Shown: positions 53,914-63,954, counted from the first letter of the stretch. The stretch is 64,000 nt of DNA from Eubacteriales bacterium (GCA_030524175.1 JAUNHC010000005.1:110506-174505), one strand, 5' to 3'. The notes: generated from the sequence alone by a model not told the origin. A program made the numbers and translations.

Positions 53914-54975
53914 TTATCGAAAATAAACTTTATTCCGTAAATACTCCCTGCCGTTAGGTTTCCACTTCCCCGCTGACTCATGATAACTTCTGGCTCTTGC
54001 GATATTGCCCATTTTATAATAACAAACACTGAGCTGAAGGCAAGGCAGATATCCATAACAGTCCTCCAAAATAAAACCGCCTGCCTTATCCTTCTTAGGA
54101 ACCCGAAGCGCAGCCTCATACCAGAATGCAGCCTGCTCCCACAGCTGTCTGTCCAGAAAATGCTTGCCCAGATCACAGCACAGCTCTCCGCTTGGGATAC
54201 GGTAACATAACCCGCGCAGCAAAAAATCCAGAGCCTCCTTTTCCTGCCCAAGCTTATAGCAGCAATAAGCAGCCATCCTGCAGGCCTCCACCTGGTTTTC
54301 CACAAAGGCATCGCGGAAATCTAAAAATTCACGGAATTTATCCACAGCTTCCACATACATCATGTGATAATACAGCTCCCGTGCAAAATAATATATCTCT
54401 CTGGGGCCAAATTTTACTCCTCTGTGCCTCATAGACTGGTAAATCCGCAGATTCCTGTCACTGTCCCCCGCCTTCACCTTATGATGCTCAACCGATATAT
54501 CCAAATGTTCTATTTTCCCAAAAACAGTGACGGCTTCATGTACGCACCCCTCAAACCGGAATCCCCGGCTTCTTTTCAACAGCCTTTCCCTGTAATAAGA
54601 AAAAGTTGGCTGTCCCTCATCATCCATCCCGGTAACATACTTCAGCATAACAGCATCTACGCTTCCGTCCGCCTTTTTCTTCCAATCAAGAAGCTTCTCT
54701 TCCTCCCTGTCCCTCAATATGTCATCTGCATCCAGCCACATACAATAATCCATCGCTGCCCTGGAAAAAGAAAAATTCCGGGCAGCTGCAAAATCATCCT
54801 GCCACGGAAAATCATAAACTTTATCTGTATATTCCTCTGCAATTTCCTTTGTCCTGTCCTGTGATCCAGTATCCACGATCACAATCTCATCAGCCACATC
54901 CCGCACCGAATCCAGGCACCTGCCCAGCACAGCCTCTTCATCCTTCACTATCATACACAGACTAATCGTAACCAT
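53914..54975 (-). CDS. Family 2 glycosyltransferase with TPR-like tail
   Basis: The ATG at 54975 has GGGAGG five bases upstream; the frame opens at 54990 but that is before the site. The 353-residue protein has an N-terminal GT-A domain (SLCMIVKDEE, IVDTGSQDRT, WLDADD as the Asp-x-Asp-like metal motif near 85-90) and a C-terminal helical repeat region (about 200-350) resembling TPRs, as in SunS-type protein glycosyltransferases. It is next to the collagen-like gene and on the same strand, so a role in glycosylating it is inferred. Sugar donor unknown. Confidence 0.85.
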   Translation of the reverse strand: MVTISLCMIVKDEEAVLGRCLDSVRDVADEIVIVDTGSQDRTKEIAEEYTDKVYDFPWQDDFAAARNFSFSRAAMDYCMWLDADDILRDREEEKLLDWKKKADGSVDAVMLKYVTGMDDEGQPTFSYYRERLLKRSRGFRFEGCVHEAVTVFGKIEHLDISVEHHKVKAGDSDRNLRIYQSMRHRGVKFGPREIYYFARELYYHMMYVEAVDKFREFLDFRDAFVENQVEACRMAAYCCYKLGQEKEALDFLLRGLCYRIPSGELCCDLGKHFLDRQLWEQAAFWYEAALRVPKKDKAGGFILEDCYGYLPCLQLSVCYYKMGNIARARSYHESAGKWKPNGREYLRNKVYFR

Positions 54976-54994
54976 CCTGTCCTCCCACATAATT

Positions 54995-55522
54995 CTACAT
55001 AAAGCTGCTCACGATCCACACCGCAGCCCCCACTCCGGCAGTTGTGGCTAAAATTGCTCCAGGAAGAGTATACCTGGTTTTTTCTACCTTAACGGAACCA
55101 TAATATACGCTCATACAATAAAAAACACTTTCAGTAGAGCTCATAACGATTGCCGCCATTAATCCTGTGACAGAATCTGTGCCAAATTCCTTAAAAATAT
55201 CCAGCAATAATCCGGTGGCAGCGCTTGAAGAAAACATCCTGACCACAGTCAAAGGAACAAGATCCGGCGGCAGGCCAATATGCCCTGTGACCTTACCCAG
55301 CAAGTCTCCGATAAAATCCAAAAACCCCGATGCCCTCAGAATCCCCACACCCGTCATAAGACCGATCAGCGTAGGCACGATTCCTGCCACTGTTTTTAAT
55401 CCATCCTTTGCCCCGTCCAAAAAATCTCTGTAAATATCCCTACGTGAAAGCAACCCATACCCAACAACATAAAACAATAAAAAAGGTATCATAAGATTTG
55501 ACAGGTAAGAAAGTATTTTCAT
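54995..55522 (-). CDS. spmB: Spore maturation protein SpmB
   Basis: The ATG at 55522 follows AGGAGG by four bases; the frame extends upstream to 55588. The 175-residue membrane protein has the nucleoside-recognition (Gate) domain with IVPTLIGLMTGVGILRASGFLDF and AAIVMSSTESVFYCMSVYYGSV. SpmB acts with SpmA in core dehydration of spores. Unlike the usual adjacent pair, a hypothetical gene separates them here. Confidence 0.93.
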   Translation of the reverse strand: MKILSYLSNLMIPFLLFYVVGYGLLSRRDIYRDFLDGAKDGLKTVAGIVPTLIGLMTGVGILRASGFLDFIGDLLGKVTGHIGLPPDLVPLTVVRMFSSSAATGLLLDIFKEFGTDSVTGLMAAIVMSSTESVFYCMSVYYGSVKVEKTRYTLPGAILATTAGVGAAVWIVSSFM

Positions 55523-55736
55523 GAAACCTCCTGCCTTTTCCCTTATGATACCATATGGCTGACCATATTTAATTATTCCTGCAAACAACTGTCAAATATA
55601 ACTTAATTAACTCAGATACGTACGCAGGGCACACGATACCCTCTGACTTATAACACTTTTGCCTTCATAATAAAATCCTCACCGTTCACAGTCATACATG
55701 ACAACATGCCGCATATGCATACCCAAAACCTTACGT

Positions 55737-56153
55737 TTACAAACTGTCTATGATCTCACTGACCTGCAGCGCACAATCTCCCAGCGGGATCCATGCTTTC
55801 GACAGTTTTATGAGACACGACTCATCCGGAGTCTGGCCCGGATTGTCCAGAAACTCCTGAGCCAGTTTATATATCTCTTTCTCATTGGGTGTAATGCTTC
55901 TATTCTTCCTTGTCCCGGCCAGCTTTCTGGCATCCATTGCCTTGGATTTGATCAAACCATCCAGAATTTCTTCCATTTCATTTGTATATTTTCTCTCCCA
56001 GGCAGCCAAAAACAAACACTTACAAATCTCCCTGGTAAAAAAAGGTTCCGACTGCACCTTTTCAAACATCTCAATAAATCGCTTCTTATGCATTGCTGAT
56101 GAAAAGCATCTGTGCTTTGCCATTTCATCCACACAATAATCTCTCCAATCCAT
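55737..56153 (-). CDS. Hypothetical protein between spmA and spmB
   Basis: A 138-residue protein with AGGAGG ten bases before the ATG at 56153, so it is likely real. It is soluble, with a high share of charged residues, no signal peptide or membrane segment, and helical in outline (DEMAKHRCFSSAMHKKRF, FTREICKCLFLAAWERKY). Contains several Cys but not in a metal motif. I do not recognise a family. Location between the spmA and spmB genes suggests sporulation-time expression by context. Confidence 0.65.
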   Translation of the reverse strand: MDWRDYCVDEMAKHRCFSSAMHKKRFIEMFEKVQSEPFFTREICKCLFLAAWERKYTNEMEEILDGLIKSKAMDARKLAGTRKNRSITPNEKEIYKLAQEFLDNPGQTPDESCLIKLSKAWIPLGDCALQVSEIIDSL

Positions 56154-56245
56154 TGGTATCCACCCTCCTGCCAGCAGTATTTATGATTATTATAACAAAA
56201 TCAGTGGGGGGATGCCATAACTAACATAGATTCTTTAACAAATTT

Positions 56246-56872
56246 CTACACTTTTCCGCCGGATCGTGTCCTTTTATTCATAAACCAGCAGAAAGCAACC
56301 GCCGCTAAAGTACTGATACCGGTAGCTATAATCGCCGGCCCTACAATAGCGGCCGGCTGAGCACTTCCATATTGAGTCCTGTAGGCTATCATATTCACAG
56401 GAATGAGCTGCAGCGAGGAAACATTGATGATCAGAAAGGTACACATAGCCGGGCTGGCAATATGGGGTGCCCTTTTTCCATTGGTTCCAAGCTTTTTACA
56501 GTCCTCTTTGTTGATACGGTCAAGTTCCTTAAATGCCATAAGGCCGGACGAGGTACTTGCCCAGTTAAGCCCCAGAAGGTTTGACAAGAAATTCAGGGAA
56601 ATATATCTGCACGCCTTGGAATCCGGGTCAAGCTGAGGAAAAAGGAAACGGAGTACAGGACGCAGCCCCCGTGACAACTGCTCTACCAGCCCGGTCATCT
56701 CTGCAATTTTCATCATCCCAGTCCACATAGCCGTAATGCCGGCCATTGAGATACACAAAGTCACTGCCTCCTTAGATGATGAAATAGCAGCCTCTGTCAC
56801 AGCCTGCAGATTCCCGGTTATTGTACCATATAAAATCCCCAGCAAAATCATTCCGCCCCATAAATATGTCAT
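56246..56872 (-). CDS. spmA: Spore maturation protein SpmA
   Basis: The 208-residue membrane protein has the Gate domain with AGITAMWTGMMKIAEMTGLVE, NLLGLNWASTSSGLMA and MCTFLIINVSSLQLIPVNMIAYR, the recognisable SpmA pattern. With SpmB it is needed for full spore heat resistance and dehydration in Bacillus. The ribosome site (GGCGGA) is weaker than usual here. It comes first of the two in transcription. Confidence 0.93.
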   Translation of the reverse strand: MTYLWGGMILLGILYGTITGNLQAVTEAAISSSKEAVTLCISMAGITAMWTGMMKIAEMTGLVEQLSRGLRPVLRFLFPQLDPDSKACRYISLNFLSNLLGLNWASTSSGLMAFKELDRINKEDCKKLGTNGKRAPHIASPAMCTFLIINVSSLQLIPVNMIAYRTQYGSAQPAAIVGPAIIATGISTLAAVAFCWFMNKRTRSGGKV

Positions 56873-56945
56873 ATCGGTCCGCCTGATAATATTTGTTCTA
56901 TTTTATGGTGATTTACAAGACAATATGCAGCATATATCCTGCTGC

Positions 56946-57947
56946 CTAAACCCGTTTAATATAATCATGCCGTACATACCCTTTATACTTATTGGCGATC
57001 AGCACATGATACCAAAGCACCTTATCCTTTGCACGCTTCTCACCTATAACATCAACAAGATTTCCCGCATTCAAATAAGGATACCCTTTAATAGGAGCGT
57101 AAGCAATGCCGGCCCCTCGTCTCACATTTACACCGTTAGCCGTACACTCTCCAACCCAAACCTTATAGACCGGCTTTTTCACAGGAACCTTCAGTTTCTG
57201 TCCCACAAAAATTAAATTTACATCATCAATATGATTAATTTCCGCCAGCTTTTTCACTGTTGTGTCAAATTTCTCAGCAATTGCCGAAAGAGTATCTCCG
57301 GCCTTTACAGTGTAAATCTTATATTTTTCTTTATCATGATCCGGCCTGTCTCCAGAGTAATCCTTATAGAACACATCAAGATCTACATAACCCTGAATCC
57401 CGGGCACCTGCCCCTTGGAGCTGTATTGCCAGCCAACACCTACAGGCGGCCTGAGTGATTCAATCAAAATTCCTCTGTCGTTGTAAGAATAGGCTGCAAG
57501 CCAATATTCATAAGGAAGACTGGCTGTATCCAGAACATGATAATACCAGTCTGTATTACAGTAAATCCCAAACAAATATCCTCCATCAACAATAACCTTA
57601 CGGAAAGCTTTGACAATTTTTGTTATCATATCCGTGGGCAAAGTCCGCTGCCTACTCCATTCCAAATCATAAAAGACAGGAAATTCCAATTCGCGGCCCT
57701 TCAATACTTCCAGGACCTTCCTTGCCTCCTCCCTGGCCTCATCCTCAGAAAGCGCATAGCTGAACTTATAGACTCCTACCTTCACCTTATTATCACGGAA
57801 TCCTCTGTAATTACTTTCAAAAGTAGGGTCTAATATATTGCCTCTCTCCGTAATCCGCAGAATGGCAAACTTTATACCGCTTCCGGCAGTCTCCGAATAA
57901 TTAATTGCACCTGTATATGCACTTACATCAATTCCTTTAATTTCCAT
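56946..57947 (-). CDS. GH25 muramidase with LysM and SH3 domains
   Basis: The ATG at 57947 has GAGG six bases upstream; the longer frame start lacks it. The 333-residue protein has a GH25 catalytic barrel (about 3-190) with [16 protein letters not shown], the acidic pair in FPVFYDLEW near 100 and GWQYSSKG; then a LysM (about 215-258; [19 protein letters not shown]) and a C-terminal SH3 domain (about 270-333; [11 protein letters not shown]). It cuts peptidoglycan glycan strands. No signal peptide, so release needs a holin, another export route or mother-cell lysis. Sporulation neighbours make a mother-cell or spore role likely. Confidence 0.88.
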   Translation of the reverse strand: MEIKGIDVSAYTGAINYSETAGSGIKFAILRITERGNILDPTFESNYRGFRDNKVKVGVYKFSYALSEDEAREEARKVLEVLKGRELEFPVFYDLEWSRQRTLPTDMITKIVKAFRKVIVDGGYLFGIYCNTDWYYHVLDTASLPYEYWLAAYSYNDRGILIESLRPPVGVGWQYSSKGQVPGIQGYVDLDVFYKDYSGDRPDHDKEKYKIYTVKAGDTLSAIAEKFDTTVKKLAEINHIDDVNLIFVGQKLKVPVKKPVYKVWVGECTANGVNVRRGAGIAYAPIKGYPYLNAGNLVDVIGEKRAKDKVLWYHVLIANKYKGYVRHDYIKRV

Positions 57948-58134
57948 AAATATCCTCAATATAAATTTTAATATCATTTTAAAATATGCTGTTGGGGGAT
58001 TTTGGTTCGATCATATTCAGAGATATGTGTCAGTATAATCCAACGTATACGCAGAATAGAATTTTTTTCAATCAATAGCATCCTCACTGCAGACCTTTTA
58101 CAAGCCTGCCTATTAATAATACAGTAAACATAAA

Positions 58135-59640
58135 TCAAATTTTCCAATGGATATTTATACCCTCTGCTGATGCCTGGATATAATTGATCATCTTATCAAC
58201 AGCAAACCTCTTGCCGTCAAAATCTGCCGAATCCCAATCACTGATGTCAGCCACAATCTTTTCAAGCTGTTCCGGTGTAGCCACCTCCCCGGCTAAAAGC
58301 ATGATTTCATCAAGCTTTTCCTGTCTTATCCGGTCCAGTTCCTCAACTTTCCGGTTAATATACGTTGTCAATGCACCGCCTGCTCCCATCAAGGAATCAA
58401 CGAGCCTTGATATTTCCCCTTCCATTTCATCCAGTTCTTCAGTTAGTTTCGTAATTCTCGGATTCTGGTTGGCTTTAGTATATCCAAGAGGAGTCTGAGA
58501 ATCCCGCAGCTTTTGTACCATCTGTTTATAAACAAATACCTCCACATCCGCAGTATAAATCTTACCGCAGCCCGGACAGTTTCTGTTATTCAACCTCTTG
58601 GTACATCTAAGATATTGTCTACCCGAGCGGCTTTTCACACTCATTAAAGCATAACCGCAATGACCACATTTAATTTTCCCCGCAAGCCACGTATTCACAG
58701 CCCGCCGATTCGCTTTAATGGTCATATTCCCAAACAGCTTGATCCTGCACTGAAGCCAGATATCCGCCGGAACCAACCCCTCATGAGGTGCAACCACCAG
58801 CATCTGCCCTTTCAGACTTTGAAGCTTATCCTCTTTCACATTTCTTCCCTGATACAAATAGCACCCATGAACTCCGTCAAATTCCTCCTCCCCACTGGCT
58901 ATTACTGTCCCCTGACTCTTAAAAAACCTATACACATCCCTGTCCGCCCTGACGTACACCGGATTTCTCAAAAGCTGAGCCAACATAGGCCGAATCAGCT
59001 CCTTACCATGAAACAACACCCCTTCAGATGCAAAATACCTGGTAATATCCCCATAAGAAGTATCCGGCTTTACATACATATCAAAAATTTTCCGCACAAC
59101 ACAAGACTCCTCCGGCACCTCTGCCAGCCTCTTCGTATGGATTCCCTGCATCATGATCTCCTCAGCCCGAAACCCATAAGGAGGCTTCCCTCCCATCCGA
59201 AATCCCTTCTGACTTCTGGAATAATATGCATCACTAACCCTCTTTTGAATCGTCTCCCTCTCCAGCTGTGCAAAAACAATACATATATTAAGCATCGCCC
59301 TCCCCATAGGTGTAGAAGTATCAAACTTTTCTGTAGAAGAAACAAATTCCACATGATACTCCTGAAACAATTCCATCATATTCGAAAAATCCAAAATCGA
59401 CCTGCTGATTCTGTCCAGCTTATATACAATAACTTTGGCAACCTCCCCTTTACGAATATCCTGCAACAGTTGCTGAAGCTGCGGCCGCACCGTATTCTTC
59501 CCACTGTACCCCCGGTCCGTATACTCCTTAAAAGCACCGCCCTTAAGCTCATACCTGCAAAACTCAATCTGACTCTCAATAGAAATACTATCGGCTCTAT
59601 CCACCGACTGTCTGGCATAAATAGCATTAATACGTTTCAT
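58135..59640 (-). CDS. Large serine recombinase
   Basis: The 501-residue protein has a resolvase-type catalytic domain (YARQSVDR with nucleophile Ser12; YKLDRISRS near 75; QLERETIQKRVSD near 125), then the Recombinase domain and a zinc ribbon (CGHCGYALM...CPGCG, about 330-365), and a C-terminal coiled coil. Such enzymes integrate and excise phages, ICEs and cassette elements. No attachment site pair could be recognised by eye, and no other phage or conjugation genes lie nearby. It starts at ATG 59640 with AAAGGAGG and is divergent from the giant surface protein gene. Confidence 0.93.
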   Translation of the reverse strand: MKRINAIYARQSVDRADSISIESQIEFCRYELKGGAFKEYTDRGYSGKNTVRPQLQQLLQDIRKGEVAKVIVYKLDRISRSILDFSNMMELFQEYHVEFVSSTEKFDTSTPMGRAMLNICIVFAQLERETIQKRVSDAYYSRSQKGFRMGGKPPYGFRAEEIMMQGIHTKRLAEVPEESCVVRKIFDMYVKPDTSYGDITRYFASEGVLFHGKELIRPMLAQLLRNPVYVRADRDVYRFFKSQGTVIASGEEEFDGVHGCYLYQGRNVKEDKLQSLKGQMLVVAPHEGLVPADIWLQCRIKLFGNMTIKANRRAVNTWLAGKIKCGHCGYALMSVKSRSGRQYLRCTKRLNNRNCPGCGKIYTADVEVFVYKQMVQKLRDSQTPLGYTKANQNPRITKLTEELDEMEGEISRLVDSLMGAGGALTTYINRKVEELDRIRQEKLDEIMLLAGEVATPEQLEKIVADISDWDSADFDGKRFAVDKMINYIQASAEGINIHWKI

Positions 59641-59660
59641 AAAATTCCTCCTTTGTGTGA

Positions 59661-59689
59661 ATATTACTGACCTATATCTATTTTGTCAG
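59661..59689 (-). promoter_or_regulatory. Probable promoter of the recombinase gene
   Basis: CTGACA and TAATAT with a 17-base spacer on the minus strand, 21 bases before the start codon. Confidence 0.55.
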
Positions 59690-59775
59690 CACAACTACGA
59701 TAACAAATATTTAAGTATGTGTAAATTATTTTATCGGAGAAAAACAAATTTTGTTAAAAACTGTGCGAAATCACA

Positions 59776-59805
59776 TTGCGAAATTGTGTAAAATTAAAGT
59801 ATATA
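59776..59805 (+). promoter_or_regulatory. Probable promoter of the giant surface protein gene
   Basis: TTGCGA and TATATA with an 18-base spacer, giving a long leader of about 130 bases that is very A-rich. A small hairpin CCCCT/AGGGG (59916-59936) places the ribosome site AGGGGA in its right arm. Confidence 0.5.
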
Positions 59806-59945
59806 TAAGTATGATAAAAATAAACTATGCAGAATATAAAATAAATAAAAATTTTCATTTGCAATGCTAAAATTAAAATATCAAAATAAAAACGTCAGAA
59901 AAAATAAAAGTACAACCCCTCCACCACCCAAAGGGGAACTATAAC

Positions 59946-62900
59946 ATGACGAAACTAAAAAACACAAAGAAGGGCATGGCAAAAAAAGCGCTGAGCATCT
60001 CACTCGTCGCAGCAATGCTGGCTACTTCTAATGTTCCGGTTTGGGCTGCGGAGGATTTGTTCTCTGATGGCGCAGCTGTAGAGGCTGAGGTTGTAGAGAA
60101 TGCTGAAGTATTCGCACCAGAAGAAGAAACTGAAGATATCGCACCATTATCATCTGTTGTTGGACAGGGTGACTTAACTGTAAGTTTATCCGTTGACAAA
60201 AGTACTGTGACATGGGGAGATAAAGCAACAATCTCCGGTTCTATTGTGAAAAAAGAAGACGGAACTCAACTGAGCAACTGGAAATTTAGATGGTTAGACT
60301 CAAACGGCATTGCTGTAGTAAATGATGATGCTACAACAGTAGATGATATGAGTATAACTCCTGACAAAACTCTCGCTGGCAAAACATTAACTCTTTATGT
60401 TTATGATAATGCTGCAAATGCTGCAGATTATGATATTAATACCGGTATTACTGTAACCGTGGCTCAGAGAGATTTAAAAGATTTTACTTTAACTGCATCA
60501 CCTATATATAATGGCTTTTCACAGTCTGTTGCGAACAGTGCGGTAAGTGCTGTTACTGATAGTAAAAATGTAGCCGTTGCTGCAGCAGATTATACCGTAA
60601 CATCTACAAGTGCTGTAAATAAAGATGAAACTATTACTGTTACAGTTAGTGCAAATAGTGATTCTGCTTATAAGGGTAGTATCAGCAAAACAGTTAATGT
60701 TAGTGCAAAACCGTATGCAACAGGTGATATTATCGCAAGTGCAACTGAAGGCCAAAGTTACCAGTATACTGGTGCGAAAATAGCTATCCCATCAGATAAG
60801 GTTGCATTAACAGAATCAAAATCATCCAACAGTGGAGCTGATGGAAAGTTAAGTGGGGCCAATCTGTCTTCTGCTATAACTAAAGCAGAAACAAGTGCTC
60901 TGACCGTAGGAAGCCAGACTGTTGATTTAACTATTGATACATCAAAGCTGAAAAACTTTGTAGCAGCTGCAACACCTCTTCCAACATCGTTAACAACGAG
61001 TCAAAAGGTTACCATCACAAAACGTGATTTGTCTACTGCAGGAACTCAAGTTACAGTGAATAATGGAAAAATTCAAACAGGTACTACTGTTGCTGCATTA
61101 GCTGGATCACTCACTTTAAAAGGTATAGACGGCACTACACTTAATCTTGCAGCAAGCGATTATACAATAACTGCTAAAAATCCTTCAGGCGCAGATGTGA
61201 CAGCTTTAGATCAAACCGGTACATATACTGTTACCATTACTGCAACAGCCGCCGGAAACTGTATAGGAAGCCAGACATTTAATGTAACAACAGTGGGCAA
61301 TGTGCTTTCAGGAGCATCCGTTTCTAATGTTGCAACCTATAAACCAGTTTACACTGGAAGCGCGATTACCCCGTCCAAAGATGATTTAGGAACATTGACA
61401 GTTAGTGGGTCTGCCGGTTCTGAGGTTTTGCAGGCAAGTGAATGGGAGATTGTGAGTTATACAAATAACATTGACGCCGCAACCTATAACGGTGCCATTA
61501 GTGCAGGTTCTATTAAAACACAGGCATATGTAAACATAAGAATTTTAAGCGGTAAGTATACAGGAGAAACGTATGCATTGCCATTTGTAATTTCTCCATT
61601 AAGTGTACAGCCAGCTTATATTACAGTACCGGAATCAATTTCCTACAACAAGAATTATACTAAGGCAGAGCAGTACAATATCCCTGTCACAGTAGTGGCA
61701 AAGGATGCATCTGGAAAAGTTGTAAAAACTCTTTCTGATAGCGATTACTCTGTAGATTATTCTTTTGTAGATGGTGCAGGTTCTGCCACTGGTAATGCAG
61801 TAAACGAACTTCATGATAAAATCCATGCATCTGTTACTGTTACCAATAAAAACTATATTCTTGGCTCCACTGATGGAGTAAAGATTACAGTAAATGCTGC
61901 TAAAGATACAGAAATATTAGCTAAAGCCCTGGCAGATTCCATGCTTAATGTAAATCCTTCTACCTATACATATACAGGCGGAAAGATTACACCTAATTAT
62001 GCAGTTATTGATGGTCCGCTGGTTCTTTATAAGGATATTGAGTATAAAGAAGTAAGTGTAACAGATTCTGTAAATGTTGGTACCGGTACAATTAAAGTGC
62101 AAGGTATTGATCCTTATTATTCAGGAAATGCTACCGCAACTTTTGCTATAACAGCAGCAAAAACAAGCGATGTAAAAGTTGAAATATCAGATGAAGACTA
62201 TACTGGTAGACAGGTTCGTCCTCGTAGCTTTAAAGCAACTTTAAACGGAAATGATGTTACCAGCCAGTTTGAAATCGTATCTTATGGTGCAAATGTAGAA
62301 GCAGGAAAAGGTACCGTGGTTCTGAAAACTGTAGAGGGAAATAAAAACTTTACAGGTGATAATATCACTGCAGAATTCAATATTATCAAAGAACAGGTAA
62401 AGGCTGATCTTGATATTTATGACAGCAAGGGTATTAAAGTAACAGCGAATTATAGTGCAACTCTCAACAGCTCCGGACAGGTTACGGCTAATGGTTCCTC
62501 GAAATTTACATTCGACGGAAATGCAAAGACTTTTGCCAAAGCGTTATTGTCTAATCTTACAAAAACAAATAACGATAAAACGACTGCAACTTTAGATGAT
62601 TTTGAGATCAAATATGCAGATAATATTACTGGCAAGAAGGTTACCGCTGGTTTTGACAATATTGCTTATGTATACGCTGTAGCAAAAGATGGTGTAGGAT
62701 TTGCAGGAGCCAACCAGATTACTACCGCAGATGGTACAGTAATTAAGGGTGTTGTAGCAGCTATCCCATTCTCTATCGAATCTGTAGAATTTGTAAAACA
62801 AAATATATCTGTTAAGAATGGAACATATGCGGGTGGACTTCCCGTAAAACCTGAAATTCTTATTCAAATTGGCGGAAGTACATTAGTCGAAGGTACCGAC

Positions 62901-63863
62901 TATAAGGTATCTCTTAGCGGAGGAACTACTTATACCGATGTAACAAATGGAAAAGTCTTCGATGTTGTAATTGAAGGTATTAATGGTTATACTGGATCAC
63001 TTGTTTCTTCTACAACTACAGGTAACTCTTCACTTAAATGGGGAATTGATAAAAAGAATATCAATGCTTGCGACGTAAAAGCAGTTAATGGAGTTGTAAC
63101 TGTTATGAATGGTTACATTCCTGTTCCTCAAACTGAGTATACTGTAAAAGAGAATGATGACAAGACTTATACTGTAACAGCCAACACAACCTCTAAGAAC
63201 TATACTGGTTCCAAAACTGTAGCCGCAGAAGGACAAAAGCCAGAAGACAAACCGGCTGCACCAGTAATTACTGATGTCAAGGTTGCCGGAAACAAGGCTA
63301 CTGTTGTCCTTTCTGGTGAATCTGAAGGCGCCACAGGTTATGACTATGTTATTAGCAAGGATCGTAACTGTATCACTAGCAAAGACTATGATAAAGTAAA
63401 TAAGAATATCCTGACAACACAGACAGCATTTACTTATACACAGCAGGGAACTTATTACGCATACTGCCATGCTTGGAAACGTGTAGATGGTAAGAAAGTA
63501 TTCAGCGATTGGTCTAATGCTTATCCATTCGTTGTATCATCCATTACACCAGACCAGCCAGTAGTTACAAATGTAACAGTTAGTGGTTCAACTGTAAAGG
63601 TTACTTATACAAAATCTGCTAATGCCACAGGATATGATATCATTCTTGGATCTGCTGTTAAGAAAGTAAATGGTGAAAACCGCCCTGTAAATTACGGCAA
63701 ACTTGTAAAGAAAGTGACTAAAGGAAATACTGTTACTGCAACATTTACAAAGGTACCGAAGGGAACTTACTACGCAGGACTTCATGCTTACAACAGAACG
63801 AGTGAGAATGGAACTAAGGTTTTCAGTACATGGTCCAATACAAAAAAATTGACTGTTAAATAA
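59946..63863 (+). CDS. Large secreted repeat-domain surface protein
   Basis: The 1305-residue protein has a Sec signal (cleavage near Ala34-Ala35, VPVWAAED). From ~50 to 1085 it contains about ten beta-sandwich repeats, with recurring YTG and VTVxxxxYTV patterns and Thr/Val/Lys-rich strands like bacterial Ig-like or MBG domains. The last ~200 residues are two fibronectin-III-like repeats (about 1105-1205 and 1208-1305), each ending in W-S-N. There is no LPxTG, transmembrane anchor or S-layer domain, so attachment is unclear. Codons favour A/T third bases, unlike the flanking genes. AAAGGGGA precedes the ATG. An adhesin or extracellular-matrix role is inferred. Confidence 0.82.
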   Translation: MTKLKNTKKGMAKKALSISLVAAMLATSNVPVWAAEDLFSDGAAVEAEVVENAEVFAPEEETEDIAPLSSVVGQGDLTVSLSVDKSTVTWGDKATISGSIVKKEDGTQLSNWKFRWLDSNGIAVVNDDATTVDDMSITPDKTLAGKTLTLYVYDNAANAADYDINTGITVTVAQRDLKDFTLTASPIYNGFSQSVANSAVSAVTDSKNVAVAAADYTVTSTSAVNKDETITVTVSANSDSAYKGSISKTVNVSAKPYATGDIIASATEGQSYQYTGAKIAIPSDKVALTESKSSNSGADGKLSGANLSSAITKAETSALTVGSQTVDLTIDTSKLKNFVAAATPLPTSLTTSQKVTITKRDLSTAGTQVTVNNGKIQTGTTVAALAGSLTLKGIDGTTLNLAASDYTITAKNPSGADVTALDQTGTYTVTITATAAGNCIGSQTFNVTTVGNVLSGASVSNVATYKPVYTGSAITPSKDDLGTLTVSGSAGSEVLQASEWEIVSYTNNIDAATYNGAISAGSIKTQAYVNIRILSGKYTGETYALPFVISPLSVQPAYITVPESISYNKNYTKAEQYNIPVTVVAKDASGKVVKTLSDSDYSVDYSFVDGAGSATGNAVNELHDKIHASVTVTNKNYILGSTDGVKITVNAAKDTEILAKALADSMLNVNPSTYTYTGGKITPNYAVIDGPLVLYKDIEYKEVSVTDSVNVGTGTIKVQGIDPYYSGNATATFAITAAKTSDVKVEISDEDYTGRQVRPRSFKATLNGNDVTSQFEIVSYGANVEAGKGTVVLKTVEGNKNFTGDNITAEFNIIKEQVKADLDIYDSKGIKVTANYSATLNSSGQVTANGSSKFTFDGNAKTFAKALLSNLTKTNNDKTTATLDDFEIKYADNITGKKVTAGFDNIAYVYAVAKDGVGFAGANQITTADGTVIKGVVAAIPFSIESVEFVKQNISVKNGTYAGGLPVKPEILIQIGGSTLVEGTDYKVSLSGGTTYTDVTNGKVFDVVIEGINGYTGSLVSSTTTGNSSLKWGIDKKNINACDVKAVNGVVTVMNGYIPVPQTEYTVKENDDKTYTVTANTTSKNYTGSKTVAAEGQKPEDKPAAPVITDVKVAGNKATVVLSGESEGATGYDYVISKDRNCITSKDYDKVNKNILTTQTAFTYTQQGTYYAYCHAWKRVDGKKVFSDWSNAYPFVVSSITPDQPVVTNVTVSGSTVKVTYTKSANATGYDIILGSAVKKVNGENRPVNYGKLVKKVTKGNTVTATFTKVPKGTYYAGLHAYNRTSENGTKVFSTWSNTKKLTVK

Positions 63864-63896
63864 CTCAGTTTGGGTGATTAAAAAGATTCCTACAGT

Positions 63897-63929
63897 AAAA
63901 GAAGTTCGGTGTTATGCCGGACTTCTTTT
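63897..63929 (+). terminator. Terminator after the giant surface protein gene
   Basis: AAAAGAAGTTCGG pairs with CCGGACTTCTTTT (one G-T pair), 7-base loop, T-rich right arm, 34 bases past the stop. Confidence 0.88.
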
Positions 63930-63954
63930 CTGCTTTTACTATTACCAGTCAAGA

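Noticed and set aside
53032-53940. Long plus- and minus-strand frames with Ala/Pro/Val or Arg/Ser/Gly repeats in the collagen-like gene
   Set aside because: Collagen-like triplet repeats give open frames in several phases. Only the Gly-X-Y frame has a ribosome site and a folded C-terminal domain.
58660-59670. A plus-strand frame of 336 codons opposite the recombinase
   Set aside because: It is antisense to the recombinase, rich in Pro/His/Lys from reversed codons, and lacks any family pattern.
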